64,000 nt of DNA from Acidobacteriota bacterium (GTDB taxonomy: Bacteria; Acidobacteriota; Blastocatellia; Pyrinomonadales; Pyrinomonadaceae). The stretch covers positions 2,614,001 to 2,678,000 of the forward strand of contig CP065003.1 in NCBI GenBank assembly GCA_016700175.1, written 5' to 3'. Below the pieces are notes generated by a model, which searched no databases, had not been told where the DNA came from, and saw only the letters and a list, made by a program, of their open reading frames with translations. Position 1 is the stretch's first letter. Each line of letters opens with the position of its first letter. Position numbers and translations under genes: made by a program. This document shows, one piece after another, positions 9,963-18,263 of the stretch.

Positions 9963-10073
9963 AGGCGCGACCTGTTCGAGTACTTCGAGGTGTTCTACAA
10001 TCGAGAACGCCTTCATTCGACGCTCGGATATCTCAGCCCGGCTGACTATGAATCAAGGAGGTCTATTGGGTAA
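9963..10073 (+). pseudogene. IS3-family transposase OrfB, C-terminal remnant
   Basis: An open stretch ending in TAA encodes RRDLFEYFEVFYNRERLHST followed by LGYLSPADYESRRS. This is the hallmark end of the IS3 OrfB integrase core (FYNxxRxHSxLGYxSP). The rest of the transposase is absent: the upstream 60 bases give only weak similarity in mixed frames. It is a dead fragment on the left side of the ankyrin-gene island. A matching OrfA start fragment lies at 11970. Confidence 0.82.
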
Positions 10074-10207
10074 CCGGGTGTCCGTTCTGACTTACCGTTA
10101 CAGCCTCTGAAAAGAAAAGCCTTCAACCGGCAGCGAAGCCTCGTGAGCAAGCTGGACATTAGGTAGTGGAATGATCGGACTTTTTGGCAACATCTAAAGG
10201 TAATTCT

Positions 10208-11125
10208 ATGTACACGCTTCCTTTCATTAGATATTGTGTTTTCATCGGATTCTTCGCTTCGGCTTTGATGGCACAAGGACAGCGATCCGGCCAAAATGAC
10301 GGCGAGGTCAGGGCCTGTTTCCTGCAACGTTTCCCACAAACAGACTTGTCCAGACAGGAGGCACCTGACAAAGGGAAGGCCGAACGTTGCGCTGATACGG
10401 ATCCGGCGCTTTGTCTTGTTGCTCAAGGCATTGCCGAGCACAATTTCCAAGGAATAGCGTGTCTTGTGAAGGCGGGATATGACTTCAATGTAGAAAGTGG
10501 AAAGTACGACGCCAACCTGATACCGATCACTGCTGCTGCAATTCATGATCTGAGCATTTTCAAACTCCTGCTTACGAGCAAGATCCCGATCGACGTTAAC
10601 GTGAAGGACAAAGCGGGTCGCACACCTCTAGCGAATCTCGTTCTTACAGCTTCTCTGATGGGCTCGATCGTGAAATTAAAGAAGGACATCACATGGGAGG
10701 TGATTTATCAATCAACGGCTTTGTTGTTGGAGGAAGGGGTTGATCCAAATGACACGATTCATGGCCCGACTCCTCTCGTAATTGGCGCTGTGTTGCGTGG
10801 ATCAACTGAATATGCGGCATTGTTCTTGAGATTTGGCGCGAATCCTGATGCGCAATTACCGGATGGGGAGACGGCATTGATGCTGGCGGATGATGATCCT
10901 GCAATCATTGCCCTTCTACTGAAGGCTGGCGTCAACATACATATTCAAGATGCGAAGGGAAAATCCGCGATCTTCTATGCCATCGAGAAATGCCATGCGA
11001 ACAAGGTCAAGGCGTTGGTCGAGGTCGACAGATCCGTGCTGGAGTCGAAAGATAAGAATGGAGTGACGGCTCGCGAACTATTGTGGAGTAAACGTTCGGA
11101 CGGTAGCTGCGTTATAGCTTACTGA
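10208..11125 (+). CDS. Exported ankyrin-repeat protein
   Basis: The protein (305 residues from this ATG) starts with a signal peptide (MYTLPFIRYCVFIGFFASAL), has a Cys-containing linker, then ankyrin-type helices: repeats such as IPITAAAIHDLSIFKLLL, GRTPLANLVL, HGPTPLVIGAVLRGS, DGETALMLADDDPAIIALLL and KGKSAIFYAIEK. Ankyrin folds mediate protein binding and there is no enzymatic motif. The ATG is chosen over an upstream TTG because AAAGG sits 7 bases before it and the signal peptide begins there. Its base composition looks less GC-rich than its neighbours, and IS3 remnants flank the region, so acquisition by transfer is plausible. The partner and role are unknown. Confidence 0.8.
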   Translation: MYTLPFIRYCVFIGFFASALMAQGQRSGQNDGEVRACFLQRFPQTDLSRQEAPDKGKAERCADTDPALCLVAQGIAEHNFQGIACLVKAGYDFNVESGKYDANLIPITAAAIHDLSIFKLLLTSKIPIDVNVKDKAGRTPLANLVLTASLMGSIVKLKKDITWEVIYQSTALLLEEGVDPNDTIHGPTPLVIGAVLRGSTEYAALFLRFGANPDAQLPDGETALMLADDDPAIIALLLKAGVNIHIQDAKGKSAIFYAIEKCHANKVKALVEVDRSVLESKDKNGVTARELLWSKRSDGSCVIAY

Positions 11126-11381
11126 CGAAAGAGAGAGTTGAGTCTCACCCAAACTTGATCAGACCTTTGCTCATCTCGATCAAACGCGAGGAGTTCAAGA
11201 GACTGTTTTGGAGATCTATACTCCATTGATGGCGAGATAATCCATCGGGGCAGTGCCGCCGCTGCTTTTTGCAAAGGCCACCAGGCACTTACCCCTGAAA
11301 CCAATATCAAACACTGCGAATGCGTCTGATTGTCACCGACTCAGACGCAAGAATTTCAATTAGGCTCACTGATCTGTGCTG
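11126..11381. other. Gap between ankyrin gene and next small gene
   Basis: I see no supported gene or clear regulatory site. A short plus-strand stretch (about 11233-11328) translates to protein-like sequence ending in a stop, and could be a decayed gene end, but nothing identifies it. Confidence 0.3.
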
Positions 11382-11879
11382 ATGACACCCAAAAGAATAT
11401 GTGTGGTGGTTCTGCTGCTGGAGTTCTTTCTGGCTTCAACCGCGCTGTGCCAAACAGAGTACAACGAGTTTGTTCCACTGAAAAGCACTCTTCAGGAAGT
11501 ACAAGATAGGTTTGAGGACAGCGGTGAGGGGATATCCCCCGGAGAAGTTCTTTTCAAGCTTTCAAGTGGGCACCTGTTGATATACCTTTCCGCGGGTCGT
11601 TGCATAGATTCACCGGATGGCAGATGGAACGTGGAAAGTAATGTAATTGTCAGGATTGTCTTCACTCCAGGACCAAAACAAAAGAAGCCGAAGCATTACG
11701 GCCTGGATCCTAAGAATTTCGAATATCAGGGGCTTGCACGAGGGCACAAGTACTTCAAGAACGAGGAGAAGGGGCTGTTCTTCACGACTCGAAAAGGACG
11801 AGTTTCAAGCATCGAGAAGTATCCGTCGAAAGACCAACAAGAACTCAACTGTGAGAGGAACATTGGGGCCGAGAATTGA
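11382..11879 (+). CDS. Small secreted protein of unknown function
   Basis: The product is 165 residues with a convincing signal peptide (KRICVVVLLLEFFLASTALC). The mature part is about 145 residues, basic in the second half, with no motif I recognise. The ATG is preferred over a GTG two codons upstream, and neither has a strong ribosome-binding site. It lies downstream of the ankyrin gene in the same orientation and in the same relatively AT-rich patch, so the two may form one acquired unit. Around the paired lines ESNVIVRIVFTPGPK and GLFFTTRKGRVSSIEKYPS the layout is beta-rich, which might suggest a small sandwich fold. No function is claimed. Confidence 0.6.
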   Translation: MTPKRICVVVLLLEFFLASTALCQTEYNEFVPLKSTLQEVQDRFEDSGEGISPGEVLFKLSSGHLLIYLSAGRCIDSPDGRWNVESNVIVRIVFTPGPKQKKPKHYGLDPKNFEYQGLARGHKYFKNEEKGLFFTTRKGRVSSIEKYPSKDQQELNCERNIGAEN

Positions 11880-11969
11880 AAGTGACCTTGACCTCCCCCC
11901 TGAAAACCGTATCGATCTAAATTAGAGAAGATTCGGGCAATTTCCAATGTATGAAAGCGAGGAATTGCC

Positions 11970-12074
11970 ATGAAGAAGACGAAGTTCACGGAGTCGCAGA
12001 TCGTCTTTACGCTGAAGTAGGCGGAGACTGGGGTGAAGCTCGCGGAGGTGTGCCGGAAGATGGGCTTAAGCTCG
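11970..12074 (+). pseudogene. IS3-family transposase OrfA, N-terminal remnant with stop
   Basis: The frame reads MKKTKFTESQIVFTLK, a TAG at 12018-12020, then AETGVKLAEVCRKMG. This is the helix-turn-helix start of IS3 OrfA (usually LKQAExG), with the Gln codon turned into TAG. Similarity ends after about 35 codons, where unrelated sequence begins. It is a dead fragment, plausibly the right border of the island whose left border is the OrfB remnant at 9963. Confidence 0.82.
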
Positions 12075-12371
12075 CTCGTCCCTTTCCCGCACTTGATCGT
12101 CGGATCAAGGTACTCGTAGTCGATCGCCCTTGCTCTCCCAGCGGCCGCCAGATACGACTCGTCCGCTTTTTTGTTAACAAGAAGGGCCAACCCCGCCACC
12201 GGGCTTTGCCCGCGCCGTCCGCCTGTGCTATCTTCTCCGGGTTATGAAGACCCTTGAATTCAACAAGCCGCGCGCGTAGCGTCTGTTCGCCCTCGAATTT
12301 TTTGAGGGCGTCCGGATGTCCTGCTCTGGATCCTTCCAGCGTTTTTCTCTTTAGTAAGGGGTTTTCAAATC
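12075..12371. other. MATE gene leader region
   Basis: No gene is supported. A perfect inverted repeat CGCCCTC/GAGGGCG (12288-12310) with a T-rich loop lies about 60 bases before the MATE start, and a 12-codon open stretch begins at 12244. I could not match either to a known riboswitch. AGTAAGGGG just before 12372 is a plausible ribosome-binding site. Confidence 0.35.
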
Positions 12372-13796
12372 ATGTCAACAAGCAGTCATTCTGCGCCCTC
12401 TGCGGCGCACGACAATTCCGTTTTCTCGGTGCTGAAAGAGGCCGTCCGCGGTTCCGCGCGCGATCTTACCGAGGGCCCGGTCGGCTTGTCGGTCTTTCTG
12501 CTCGCCGTCCCTATGATCCTCGAGATGATCATGGAGTCGGTCTTCGCGGTCGTCGACGTGTTCTTCGTGGCGAGGCTTGGTGCGGAGGCCGTCGCGGTGG
12601 TCGGCATCACGGAATCGATGATGGTGTTGATCTATGCCGTCGCGATCGGGCTTTCGGTCGGCGCCACGGCGACGGTCGCGCGAAGGATCGGCGAGAAGGA
12701 CCTTGACGGCGCGGCGCGTTCGGCGACGCACGCGATCTACATAGGTATCGCGGTCTCGGTCGTGATGGGCGTCGTGGGAGTCATATGGGCTCCCGACTTC
12801 CTCGCGTTGATCGGCGCGGAGCCGGCGGTCATCGAGCAGGGAGTGACGTTCACGCGGATAATGCTGGGCGCTAACTGCGTCGTCGTGTTCCTGTTCCTTC
12901 TGAACGCGATATTCCGGGGCGCGGGCGACGCGGCGATCGCGATGCGCGTGCTTTGGGTGTCGAACATACTGAACATAATCCTCGATCCGCTTCTGATCTT
13001 CGGTATCTGGATCTTCCCGGAACTCGGCGTCACGGGCGCGGCGGTCGCGACCGTGATCGGCCGGGGGATCGGAGTGATCTACGCCGCGTGGGTGCTGTTC
13101 TTTGGAAAAAAACGATTCGAGATACGCGCAGAGCACTGGAAGTTCGACCTCGGACGGTTTCGAAGGCTTTTCAGCCTTTCGTGGGTGGCGGTCCTGCAAT
13201 TTCTGATCGGAACGGCGAGCTGGCTCGGGCTTATGCGGCTCGTCGCGTTCTTCGGGAGCGAGGCGGTCGCGGGATACACGATCGCGATCCGTGTAGTCGT
13301 GTTCGCGCTGCTGCCGTCGATGGGTCTCGCCAACGCCGCCGCGACGCTGGTCGGGCAGAACCTGGGCGCGGAGAAACCGGACCGCGCCGAGCGGAGCGTG
13401 TGGACCGCGGCGAAGTACAACGCGGTGTTCCAGACCTCGATCGGCATACTGTTCGTCATCTTTGCCGGACCGATCGTAGCGATCTTCACTGCGGAACCGT
13501 TGGTGGCGCAGTACGCGACGGACTCGCTTCGGATAATCGCGTACGGGTTCTTTTTCTACGCGGTCGGAATGGTGCTCGAGACCTCGTTCAACGGCGCGGG
13601 CGACACCTGGACGCCTACGTACCTGAACCTGTTCGTGTTCTGGCTGTTCGAGATCCCTCTGGCGTACGTGCTTGCTTTCTATGGAGGCTACGGGCCGTAC
13701 GGCGTTTTCTGGGCGATCACGATCGCGTTCTCGATGCTTGCGGTCGCGTCGACCGTGCTGTTCAGGCGGGGGAAGTGGAAGCTGAAGGAGGTTTGA
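12372..13796 (+). CDS. MATE family efflux transporter
   Basis: The 474-residue length and about twelve hydrophobic segments fit the MATE (multidrug and toxic compound extrusion) family, inner-membrane antiporters that export cationic drugs or metabolites using Na+ or H+ gradients. Typical features include the first helix pair (GPVGLSVFLLAVPMILEMIM), FRGAGDAAIAMRV in the first half and its counterpart FNGAGDTWTPTYLN in the second half, reflecting the internal duplication. The N-terminal 30 residues are polar and cytoplasmic. A ribosome-binding site (AAGGGG) lies about 10 bases upstream. The substrate cannot be told from the sequence. Confidence 0.93.
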   Translation: MSTSSHSAPSAAHDNSVFSVLKEAVRGSARDLTEGPVGLSVFLLAVPMILEMIMESVFAVVDVFFVARLGAEAVAVVGITESMMVLIYAVAIGLSVGATATVARRIGEKDLDGAARSATHAIYIGIAVSVVMGVVGVIWAPDFLALIGAEPAVIEQGVTFTRIMLGANCVVVFLFLLNAIFRGAGDAAIAMRVLWVSNILNIILDPLLIFGIWIFPELGVTGAAVATVIGRGIGVIYAAWVLFFGKKRFEIRAEHWKFDLGRFRRLFSLSWVAVLQFLIGTASWLGLMRLVAFFGSEAVAGYTIAIRVVVFALLPSMGLANAAATLVGQNLGAEKPDRAERSVWTAAKYNAVFQTSIGILFVIFAGPIVAIFTAEPLVAQYATDSLRIIAYGFFFYAVGMVLETSFNGAGDTWTPTYLNLFVFWLFEIPLAYVLAFYGGYGPYGVFWAITIAFSMLAVASTVLFRRGKWKLKEV

Positions 13797-13825
13797 TTGG
13801 TGAATCGTGAATCGAGGAAGAATTG

Positions 13826-14064
13826 AACCGCAGAGCACGCAGAGAGCGCAGAGGGGGAGGGAAAGTGTGTCAACGCGAAGGTCGCAAGGGTCGCGAAGGG
13901 ACTAGGGCTGTATCCAATGCCTGGCCCAATCGGTATTCCGCCGAATGCTCATTAGGTAAACAAACGACACGTTCCTATTTTTCTTTGCGTCCTTGGCGAC
14001 CTTCGCGTTAAAAACCCTCCTGCGACCTTTGCGTTGAACACTCTCCCGCGACCTTTGCGTTTAT
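13826..14064. repeat. Word-arm palindromic element, copy 1
   Basis: Left arms made of words such as AACGCGAAGGTCGCAAGG and GCAGAGCACGCAGAGAG face right arms with the reverse words (CGACCTTCGCGTT, CTTTGCGTT). The core of about 80 bp (13905-13985, including ATTCCGCCGAATGCTCATTA) is repeated inverted at 14765-14840 and, diverged, at 18790-18875 and 21125-21215. It looks like a MITE-style element without coding capacity. Confidence 0.72.
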
Positions 14065-14077
14065 GAACCCCTACAAT

Positions 14078-14587
14078 TCATCTCTTCCCGTCGTCGAGTA
14101 TCGAGAGCATCTTCAGATCTTCCCTGAACGGTCCCCAGTCGCCGGGCGTGTTGTAGATCAGGTAGCCGATCGAGAGCCAGTAGTAAGAGGTGTAGAAGAT
14201 GAAGGATACGGAGGCCGCTGCCTGATAGTGAACAGGGTCCAGACCGGGGATGAGTGTGGTGATCACAATGGTGAAGATCAGGGCCGTTACAGCCGGGAAC
14301 AGAAAAAGAAGGGTCATCACGACATCGCCGATATCATCGGCAACTTCAAGAACCTGCAGTCTGTTTCTGCCTACGCAGTAAAAGACGAATTCGAATTGCT
14401 CCTTCTCTTCAACGGGCGTCGGTTCCAGTCTCTGAAACATCTCCGTTTCGATCGAATAGCGCTCGAATTTTTGTACCGGTCTTGTGACGAGAACCGCGCA
14501 ACTCGCGGCAACGCTTGCGACCAGGACCATGTAAACGAAGGGTGAACGGAAGAAATCGATGAAATGCGGCGGCGGGCAAATGTTCAT
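14078..14587 (-). CDS. Small integral membrane protein of unknown function
   Basis: The start is set at the ATG with GGAGG six bases upstream. A longer reading is possible, but its extra 58 residues only translate the adjacent repeat arms. The 169-residue product has three strong hydrophobic segments (FVYMVLVASVAASCAVLV, VVMTLLFLFPAVTALIFTIV, SVSFIFYTSYYWLSIGYLIY) and a polar loop between the first two (residues about 45-85). No family is recognised. The gene is framed by inverted copies of the word-arm palindromic element, and its 3' end almost touches copy 1. Confidence 0.65.
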   Translation of the reverse strand: MNICPPPHFIDFFRSPFVYMVLVASVAASCAVLVTRPVQKFERYSIETEMFQRLEPTPVEEKEQFEFVFYCVGRNRLQVLEVADDIGDVVMTLLFLFPAVTALIFTIVITTLIPGLDPVHYQAAASVSFIFYTSYYWLSIGYLIYNTPGDWGPFREDLKMLSILDDGKR

Positions 14588-14646
14588 ATCGGGCCTCCTC
14601 GGTGTACCGGGTGAGACCCGCCCGATCGGGATCGGTTCCGATGTCT

Positions 14647-14940
14647 GAGGAAGAGTGCGCAACGCAAAGGTCGCGGGAAATTTTAAACGCGAACGTCGCG
14701 GAAGATTCTTAAACGCAAGGGTCGCGGGAAATTTTAAACGCGAAGGTCGCGAAGGACGCAAAGAAAAATAGGAATGTGTCGTTTGTTTACCTAATGAGCA
14801 TTCGGCGGAATACTGATCGGGCCAGCCACTGGAAGCAGCCTTAAATCCTTTGCGTCCTTCGCGACCTTCGCGTTGAATACTCTCCCGCGACCTTTGCGTT
14901 TAATCTCCCTCTGCGCTCTCTGCGTGCTCTGCGGTTCCAT
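14647..14940. repeat. Word-arm palindromic element, copy 2 (inverted)
   Basis: Left arm: four tandem words of about 26-27 bases (AACGCAAAGGTCGCGGGAAA and variants). The core is the reverse complement of copy 1 (TAATGAGCATTCGGCGGAAT). Right arm: reverse words ending in CTCTGCGTGCTCTGCGGTT. It ends about 40 bases before the aat start codon. Confidence 0.72.
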
Positions 14941-14979
14941 AGTTCTTTCCGCGCGATTTGGTAGAATATTCGCCGGCGA

Positions 14980-15693
14980 ATGAAAACTTCCCCCAACACG
15001 TTTCCCGATCCAAGGCGGTACGGTTTCCCCGAGTGGGTCCAGATCGGCAAATACTATTTCAACGCCTCGGACATAGTCTCGTTCGGCGACGAACTGACTG
15101 TCGAGAACGTGCTCGAGGCTTACGCGAAGGGCATCTTCCCGTGGCACATCACGGGCCTGCCTCTCCCCTGGTTCTGTCCCGAATACCGAGCCGTCCTCGA
15201 TTTTGAGGACCTGCACGTACCTAAAAGCCTTGAGAAGGCGAACCGGAATTCAGGATTTACCTGCACCTTCGACAAGGCGTTCCGCGAGGTGATCACCGCC
15301 TGCGCAAAGGTCCCTCGGGCCGACGGGGCGGGCACTTGGATCACTCCGGGATTCATCGAAACTTACACGAAGGTCCACGAGCTGGGACACGCTCACAGCG
15401 TCGAGGTCTGGGACGGGGACGAACTCGCCGGGGGCCTGTACGGGATCGACGCGGGCGGCGTGTTCTGCGGCGAAAGCATGTTCTACCGGCGCTCGAACGC
15501 GTCGAAGATCGCGCTTCTTCGCCTGATCGACCATCTCGCCGAAAGGGGCTCGGACTGGATCGATATTCAGGTGATGACCCCGCATTTCGAAACCCTTGGC
15601 GCCCGGGAAATACCCCGCGACGTCTTTCTTGACCGGCTCGAATTGACAAGAAAACGAGGCCTGACACTCTTCGGAGAGTCCGTTGACAGCTGA
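14980..15693 (+). CDS. aat: Leucyl/phenylalanyl-tRNA--protein transferase
   Basis: The enzyme transfers Leu or Phe from aminoacyl-tRNA to proteins with N-terminal Arg or Lys, marking them for ClpAP in the N-degron pathway (cytoplasm). The 237-residue length and the conserved blocks AYAKGIFPW, WFCPEYRAVL, TWITPGFIETYTKVHELGHA, HSVEVWDGDELAGGLYG and FCGESMFYRRSNASKIAL are characteristic of the GNAT-fold Aat family. The lengthened N-terminus (about 35 residues before the KGIFPW block) is slightly more than in E. coli. No clear Shine-Dalgarno precedes the ATG. Confidence 0.95.
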   Translation: MKTSPNTFPDPRRYGFPEWVQIGKYYFNASDIVSFGDELTVENVLEAYAKGIFPWHITGLPLPWFCPEYRAVLDFEDLHVPKSLEKANRNSGFTCTFDKAFREVITACAKVPRADGAGTWITPGFIETYTKVHELGHAHSVEVWDGDELAGGLYGIDAGGVFCGESMFYRRSNASKIALLRLIDHLAERGSDWIDIQVMTPHFETLGAREIPRDVFLDRLELTRKRGLTLFGESVDS

Positions 15694-15752
15694 TTCCGAT
15701 TGCCCATAGACTTGCGGATATCACGCGGTTTCTACCGATGGAGGATCCTACG

Positions 15753-16937
15753 ATGCAGTTCAAAAACACCTTTCGGAAGACCGCGCTGGCGGGACTTGCC
15801 GCGTTGCTTTTGCTTCTTTCGATCCCTTCCGCCGTTCCGGCGCAGGACGATGATGAAGATCCGGACCGCGCCGAGGCCATCCGGCTGATCGAGGAAAACA
15901 AGTATCTCGAAGCACTCCCGATCCTCGAGCGGATCATCCTTTCTTACCCGAACGACGCCGAGCTCTGGGCGCAGTTCGGGATCGCGCTGATCACGAATTC
16001 GACGGTCCTGCTCACTCCCGAGGAACGCAAGGCGGAGCAGGAGAAGGCGATCAAGGCGCTCAAGCGCGCTAAGCAGCTCGGCACGGAGAACGACCGCGCG
16101 CTCGACCTGCTTGAGCAGTTCGAGAATGCCGACGGATCGGACAATTTCATGTCCGACAACCCCGAGGTGGAAAAGGCTCTCCGCGAGGGAGAGGCGTTTT
16201 TCGGCCGCGGAGAGTACGACGCGGCGTTCAAGGCGTACGAACGAGCTCACAAGCTGGATCCGAAAAGCTACGAAGCGGTGCTCTTTATGGGCGACTGCTT
16301 TTACGCCCAGAAGAAATACAAAGAAGCGGAGCCGTGGTTCGCGAAGGCGGTAGCGATCGATCCGGACCGCGAGATGGCGCACCGTTTCTGGGGCGACGCG
16401 CTGCTTTACCAGGAGAAGTTCAGCGAAGCGAGGGACAAGTTCGTCGATGCGATCATCGCCGAGCCGTACGGCCGAATGGGCTGGTCAAGCCTTTCCCGAT
16501 GGGCGGAATCGACGGAGACGGATCTTGGCGTGTACCAGATCGTGCCGCCGGGAAATGAGGACGGCGGCCCGATCGAGATCGACCCGGGCCTTTTGAAAGC
16601 TGACGACGGCACGACTCACTGGAAGGAATACGCGAAAGCTTTGAATTCGAGGCCGACCGTCTCGTCAGTGCCGCTGCCGAGATTCGCCGACGACATCGCC
16701 GCCTGGAAGAGTGTGGCCGCTGCGTTCCGGAAGGACCTGAAGGCCGGGAGAATGAAGTATCCGGATCCGGGGCTTGTGAACCTCATCAGGCTTGACGATC
16801 TGGGGCTTCTCGAGGCGTATGTGCTCATCGTGCGCCCTCAGGACCATTACGGCGAGGACTACGTCGCCTACCGCGAGAAGAACCGCGAGAAGATCCGCAC
16901 ATTCATCCTTCGATTCGTGATCATTTCGGAGGATTAA
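15753..16937 (+). CDS. Secreted TPR-repeat protein
   Basis: The ATG at 15753 is chosen because GGAGG lies 8 bases upstream and a signal peptide starts there (KTALAGLAALLLLLSIPSA, cleavage near VPAQ). The 394-residue product has at least three tetratricopeptide units (AIRLIEENKYLEALPILERI, REGEAFFGRGEYDAAFKAYE, FMGDCFYAQKKYKEAEPWFA) and a C-terminal region of about 150 residues without repeats. TPRs form protein-binding scaffolds, so a periplasmic adaptor role is likely but the partner is unknown. Its stop codon overlaps the next start by one base, so the two genes are translationally coupled. Confidence 0.85.
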   Translation: MQFKNTFRKTALAGLAALLLLLSIPSAVPAQDDDEDPDRAEAIRLIEENKYLEALPILERIILSYPNDAELWAQFGIALITNSTVLLTPEERKAEQEKAIKALKRAKQLGTENDRALDLLEQFENADGSDNFMSDNPEVEKALREGEAFFGRGEYDAAFKAYERAHKLDPKSYEAVLFMGDCFYAQKKYKEAEPWFAKAVAIDPDREMAHRFWGDALLYQEKFSEARDKFVDAIIAEPYGRMGWSSLSRWAESTETDLGVYQIVPPGNEDGGPIEIDPGLLKADDGTTHWKEYAKALNSRPTVSSVPLPRFADDIAAWKSVAAAFRKDLKAGRMKYPDPGLVNLIRLDDLGLLEAYVLIVRPQDHYGEDYVAYREKNREKIRTFILRFVIISED

Positions 16938-17137
16938 TGCCTCATCGCCGAAGGGAAAATATAAGGCCCGGATCGAAGGTCGCGGTGGTGATGAAACAGG
17001 ACCAGAGGACGGGAGCCGAGACGGAGGGCGTCGTTCGCGACATCCTTACGAATTCGTCTTTCCACCCGCACGGCATAAAGGTCCGGCTCGAAGACGGAAC
17101 GGTCGGCAGGGTCAAACGGATCATCGAGGACACATAA
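16937..17137 (+). CDS. YwbE family protein
   Basis: The 66-residue product matches the small, conserved YwbE family (DUF2196): RENIRPGSKVAVVMKQDQRT, GVVRDILTNSSFHPHGIKVR and GxVGRVKRI motifs. It is a KOW/SH3-like small beta-barrel of unknown function; nucleic-acid or ribosome association has been guessed for similar folds. The length equals the family's usual length. The ATG overlaps the TAA of the TPR gene (TAATG), and the reductase gene starts one base after its stop, so the three are a tight operon. Confidence 0.88.
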   Translation: MPHRRRENIRPGSKVAVVMKQDQRTGAETEGVVRDILTNSSFHPHGIKVRLEDGTVGRVKRIIEDT

Positions 17138-17138
17138 A

Positions 17139-18182
17139 ATGAACTTCCTTATATACGGAGCCAACGGGTACACCGGAGAGTTGATCGCCCGCGAAGCTGC
17201 GGCCCGCGGACTGACGCCTTTGCTTGCGGGGAGAAGCCGCGAAAAGGTAATGTCCGTGGCTGAGGAACTGGGTCTCGAGTACCGCGTGTTCGGGCTCGAC
17301 GAGACCGAGGCGCTTGACGCAGCGCTTGCTGAGGTCGGATTCGTGATCCATTGCGCCGGGCCGTTCTCGATAACCTCGAAGCCGATGGTCGAGGCGTGTC
17401 TGAGGACCGGGACGCATTACCTGGACATCACGGGCGAGATCGCGGTGTTTGAAGCGATGGCCGCGCGCGACAAGGCCGCGAAGGAAGCCGGGATAATGGT
17501 GATGCCTGGCGTCGGTTTCGATGTCGTGCCTTCCGATTCGCTCGCGAAGCACCTGAGCGAGGCGATGCCGGACGCGGTCGATCTGACGCTCGCGTTTTAC
17601 GGTCTCGGCCGCATCTCGCACGGAACGCAGGCGACGATGACGATGAATGTCGGCAAGGGCGGCGCGATCCGGAAGGATGGGAAGATAGAATCGGTTCCTG
17701 CGGCGTGGAAGACGCGCGAGATCGACTTTGGCGAGATGAAGAAGCAGGCGGTGACGATACCCTGGGGCGACGTTTCTACCGCATATTACACGACGAAGAT
17801 CCCGAACATAAAGGTGTTCACGGTGATCCCGCCGGCGCAGCTGAAGATGCTCCGGATGAGCAGGTACATTGGGTGGCTGCTGGCTTCATCGCCGGTCCAG
17901 GCGATCCTGCAGAAACAGATCCCGGAAGGCGGACCGACGCTCGAAGAGCGGGAGAAAGGAAAGACGTTTCTCTGGGGAAAGGCGACGAACGCAGCCGGCG
18001 ATTCCGTGGAAGCCAGGCTTTTCGGGCCCGAAGGGTACAAGTTCACGATGCTGACGGCGTTGAAGATCGCCGAGCGGATCATCGGAGGCGAGTTCTGCAA
18101 GGGATTTCAGACCCCCGCCGGATGCTACGGCGCGGAGATGGTGCTGGAGATCGAGGGAGTCCGCCGCGAAGACGCTTCCTGA
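17139..18182 (+). CDS. Saccharopine dehydrogenase-like / trans-acting enoyl reductase family protein
   Basis: An N-terminal Rossmann fold with the nucleotide-binding loop GANGYTGE (residues 7-14) and the following GRS...KV segment is typical of the saccharopine dehydrogenase-like family, which includes mycobacterial trans-acting enoyl reductases. HCAGPF (about 69-74) and THYLDITGE are also family hallmarks. The length of 347 is normal. The enzyme probably reduces or oxidises a lipid- or amino-acid-like substrate with NAD(P)H; the sequence does not tell which. It is the last gene of the TPR-ywbE run, ending at a strong bidirectional terminator. Confidence 0.82.
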   Translation: MNFLIYGANGYTGELIAREAAARGLTPLLAGRSREKVMSVAEELGLEYRVFGLDETEALDAALAEVGFVIHCAGPFSITSKPMVEACLRTGTHYLDITGEIAVFEAMAARDKAAKEAGIMVMPGVGFDVVPSDSLAKHLSEAMPDAVDLTLAFYGLGRISHGTQATMTMNVGKGGAIRKDGKIESVPAAWKTREIDFGEMKKQAVTIPWGDVSTAYYTTKIPNIKVFTVIPPAQLKMLRMSRYIGWLLASSPVQAILQKQIPEGGPTLEEREKGKTFLWGKATNAAGDSVEARLFGPEGYKFTMLTALKIAERIIGGEFCKGFQTPAGCYGAEMVLEIEGVRREDAS

Positions 18183-18199
18183 GTCCGTCGTAAACACAC

Positions 18200-18242
18200 A
18201 AAAGGCGGAGACGCGCGGAATCGCCGCTCGTCTACGCCTTTT
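18200..18242. terminator. Bidirectional rho-independent terminator
   Basis: A stem AAAAGGCGGAGACG/CGTCTACGCCTTTT with one mismatch encloses a 15-base loop that can itself pair. A-tract on the left and T-tract on the right make it usable from both strands, fitting its place between convergent genes. Confidence 0.8.
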
Positions 18243-18263
18243 CGGTTTCTGAATCCGCCTCTT

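Noticed and set aside
12080..12199. Possible decayed gene piece on the minus strand
   Set aside because: About 35 codons look protein-like (DYEYLDPTIKCGKG), but there is no start, no family match and no continuation. Left unassigned.
12375..13838. 487-codon antisense frame over the MATE gene
   Set aside because: The translation is Arg/Asp/His-rich without domain logic; the plus-strand MATE protein is unambiguous.
14588..14761. N-terminal extension of the small membrane protein
   Set aside because: It only translates tandem AACGCAAAGG words; a good ribosome-binding site supports the internal ATG.
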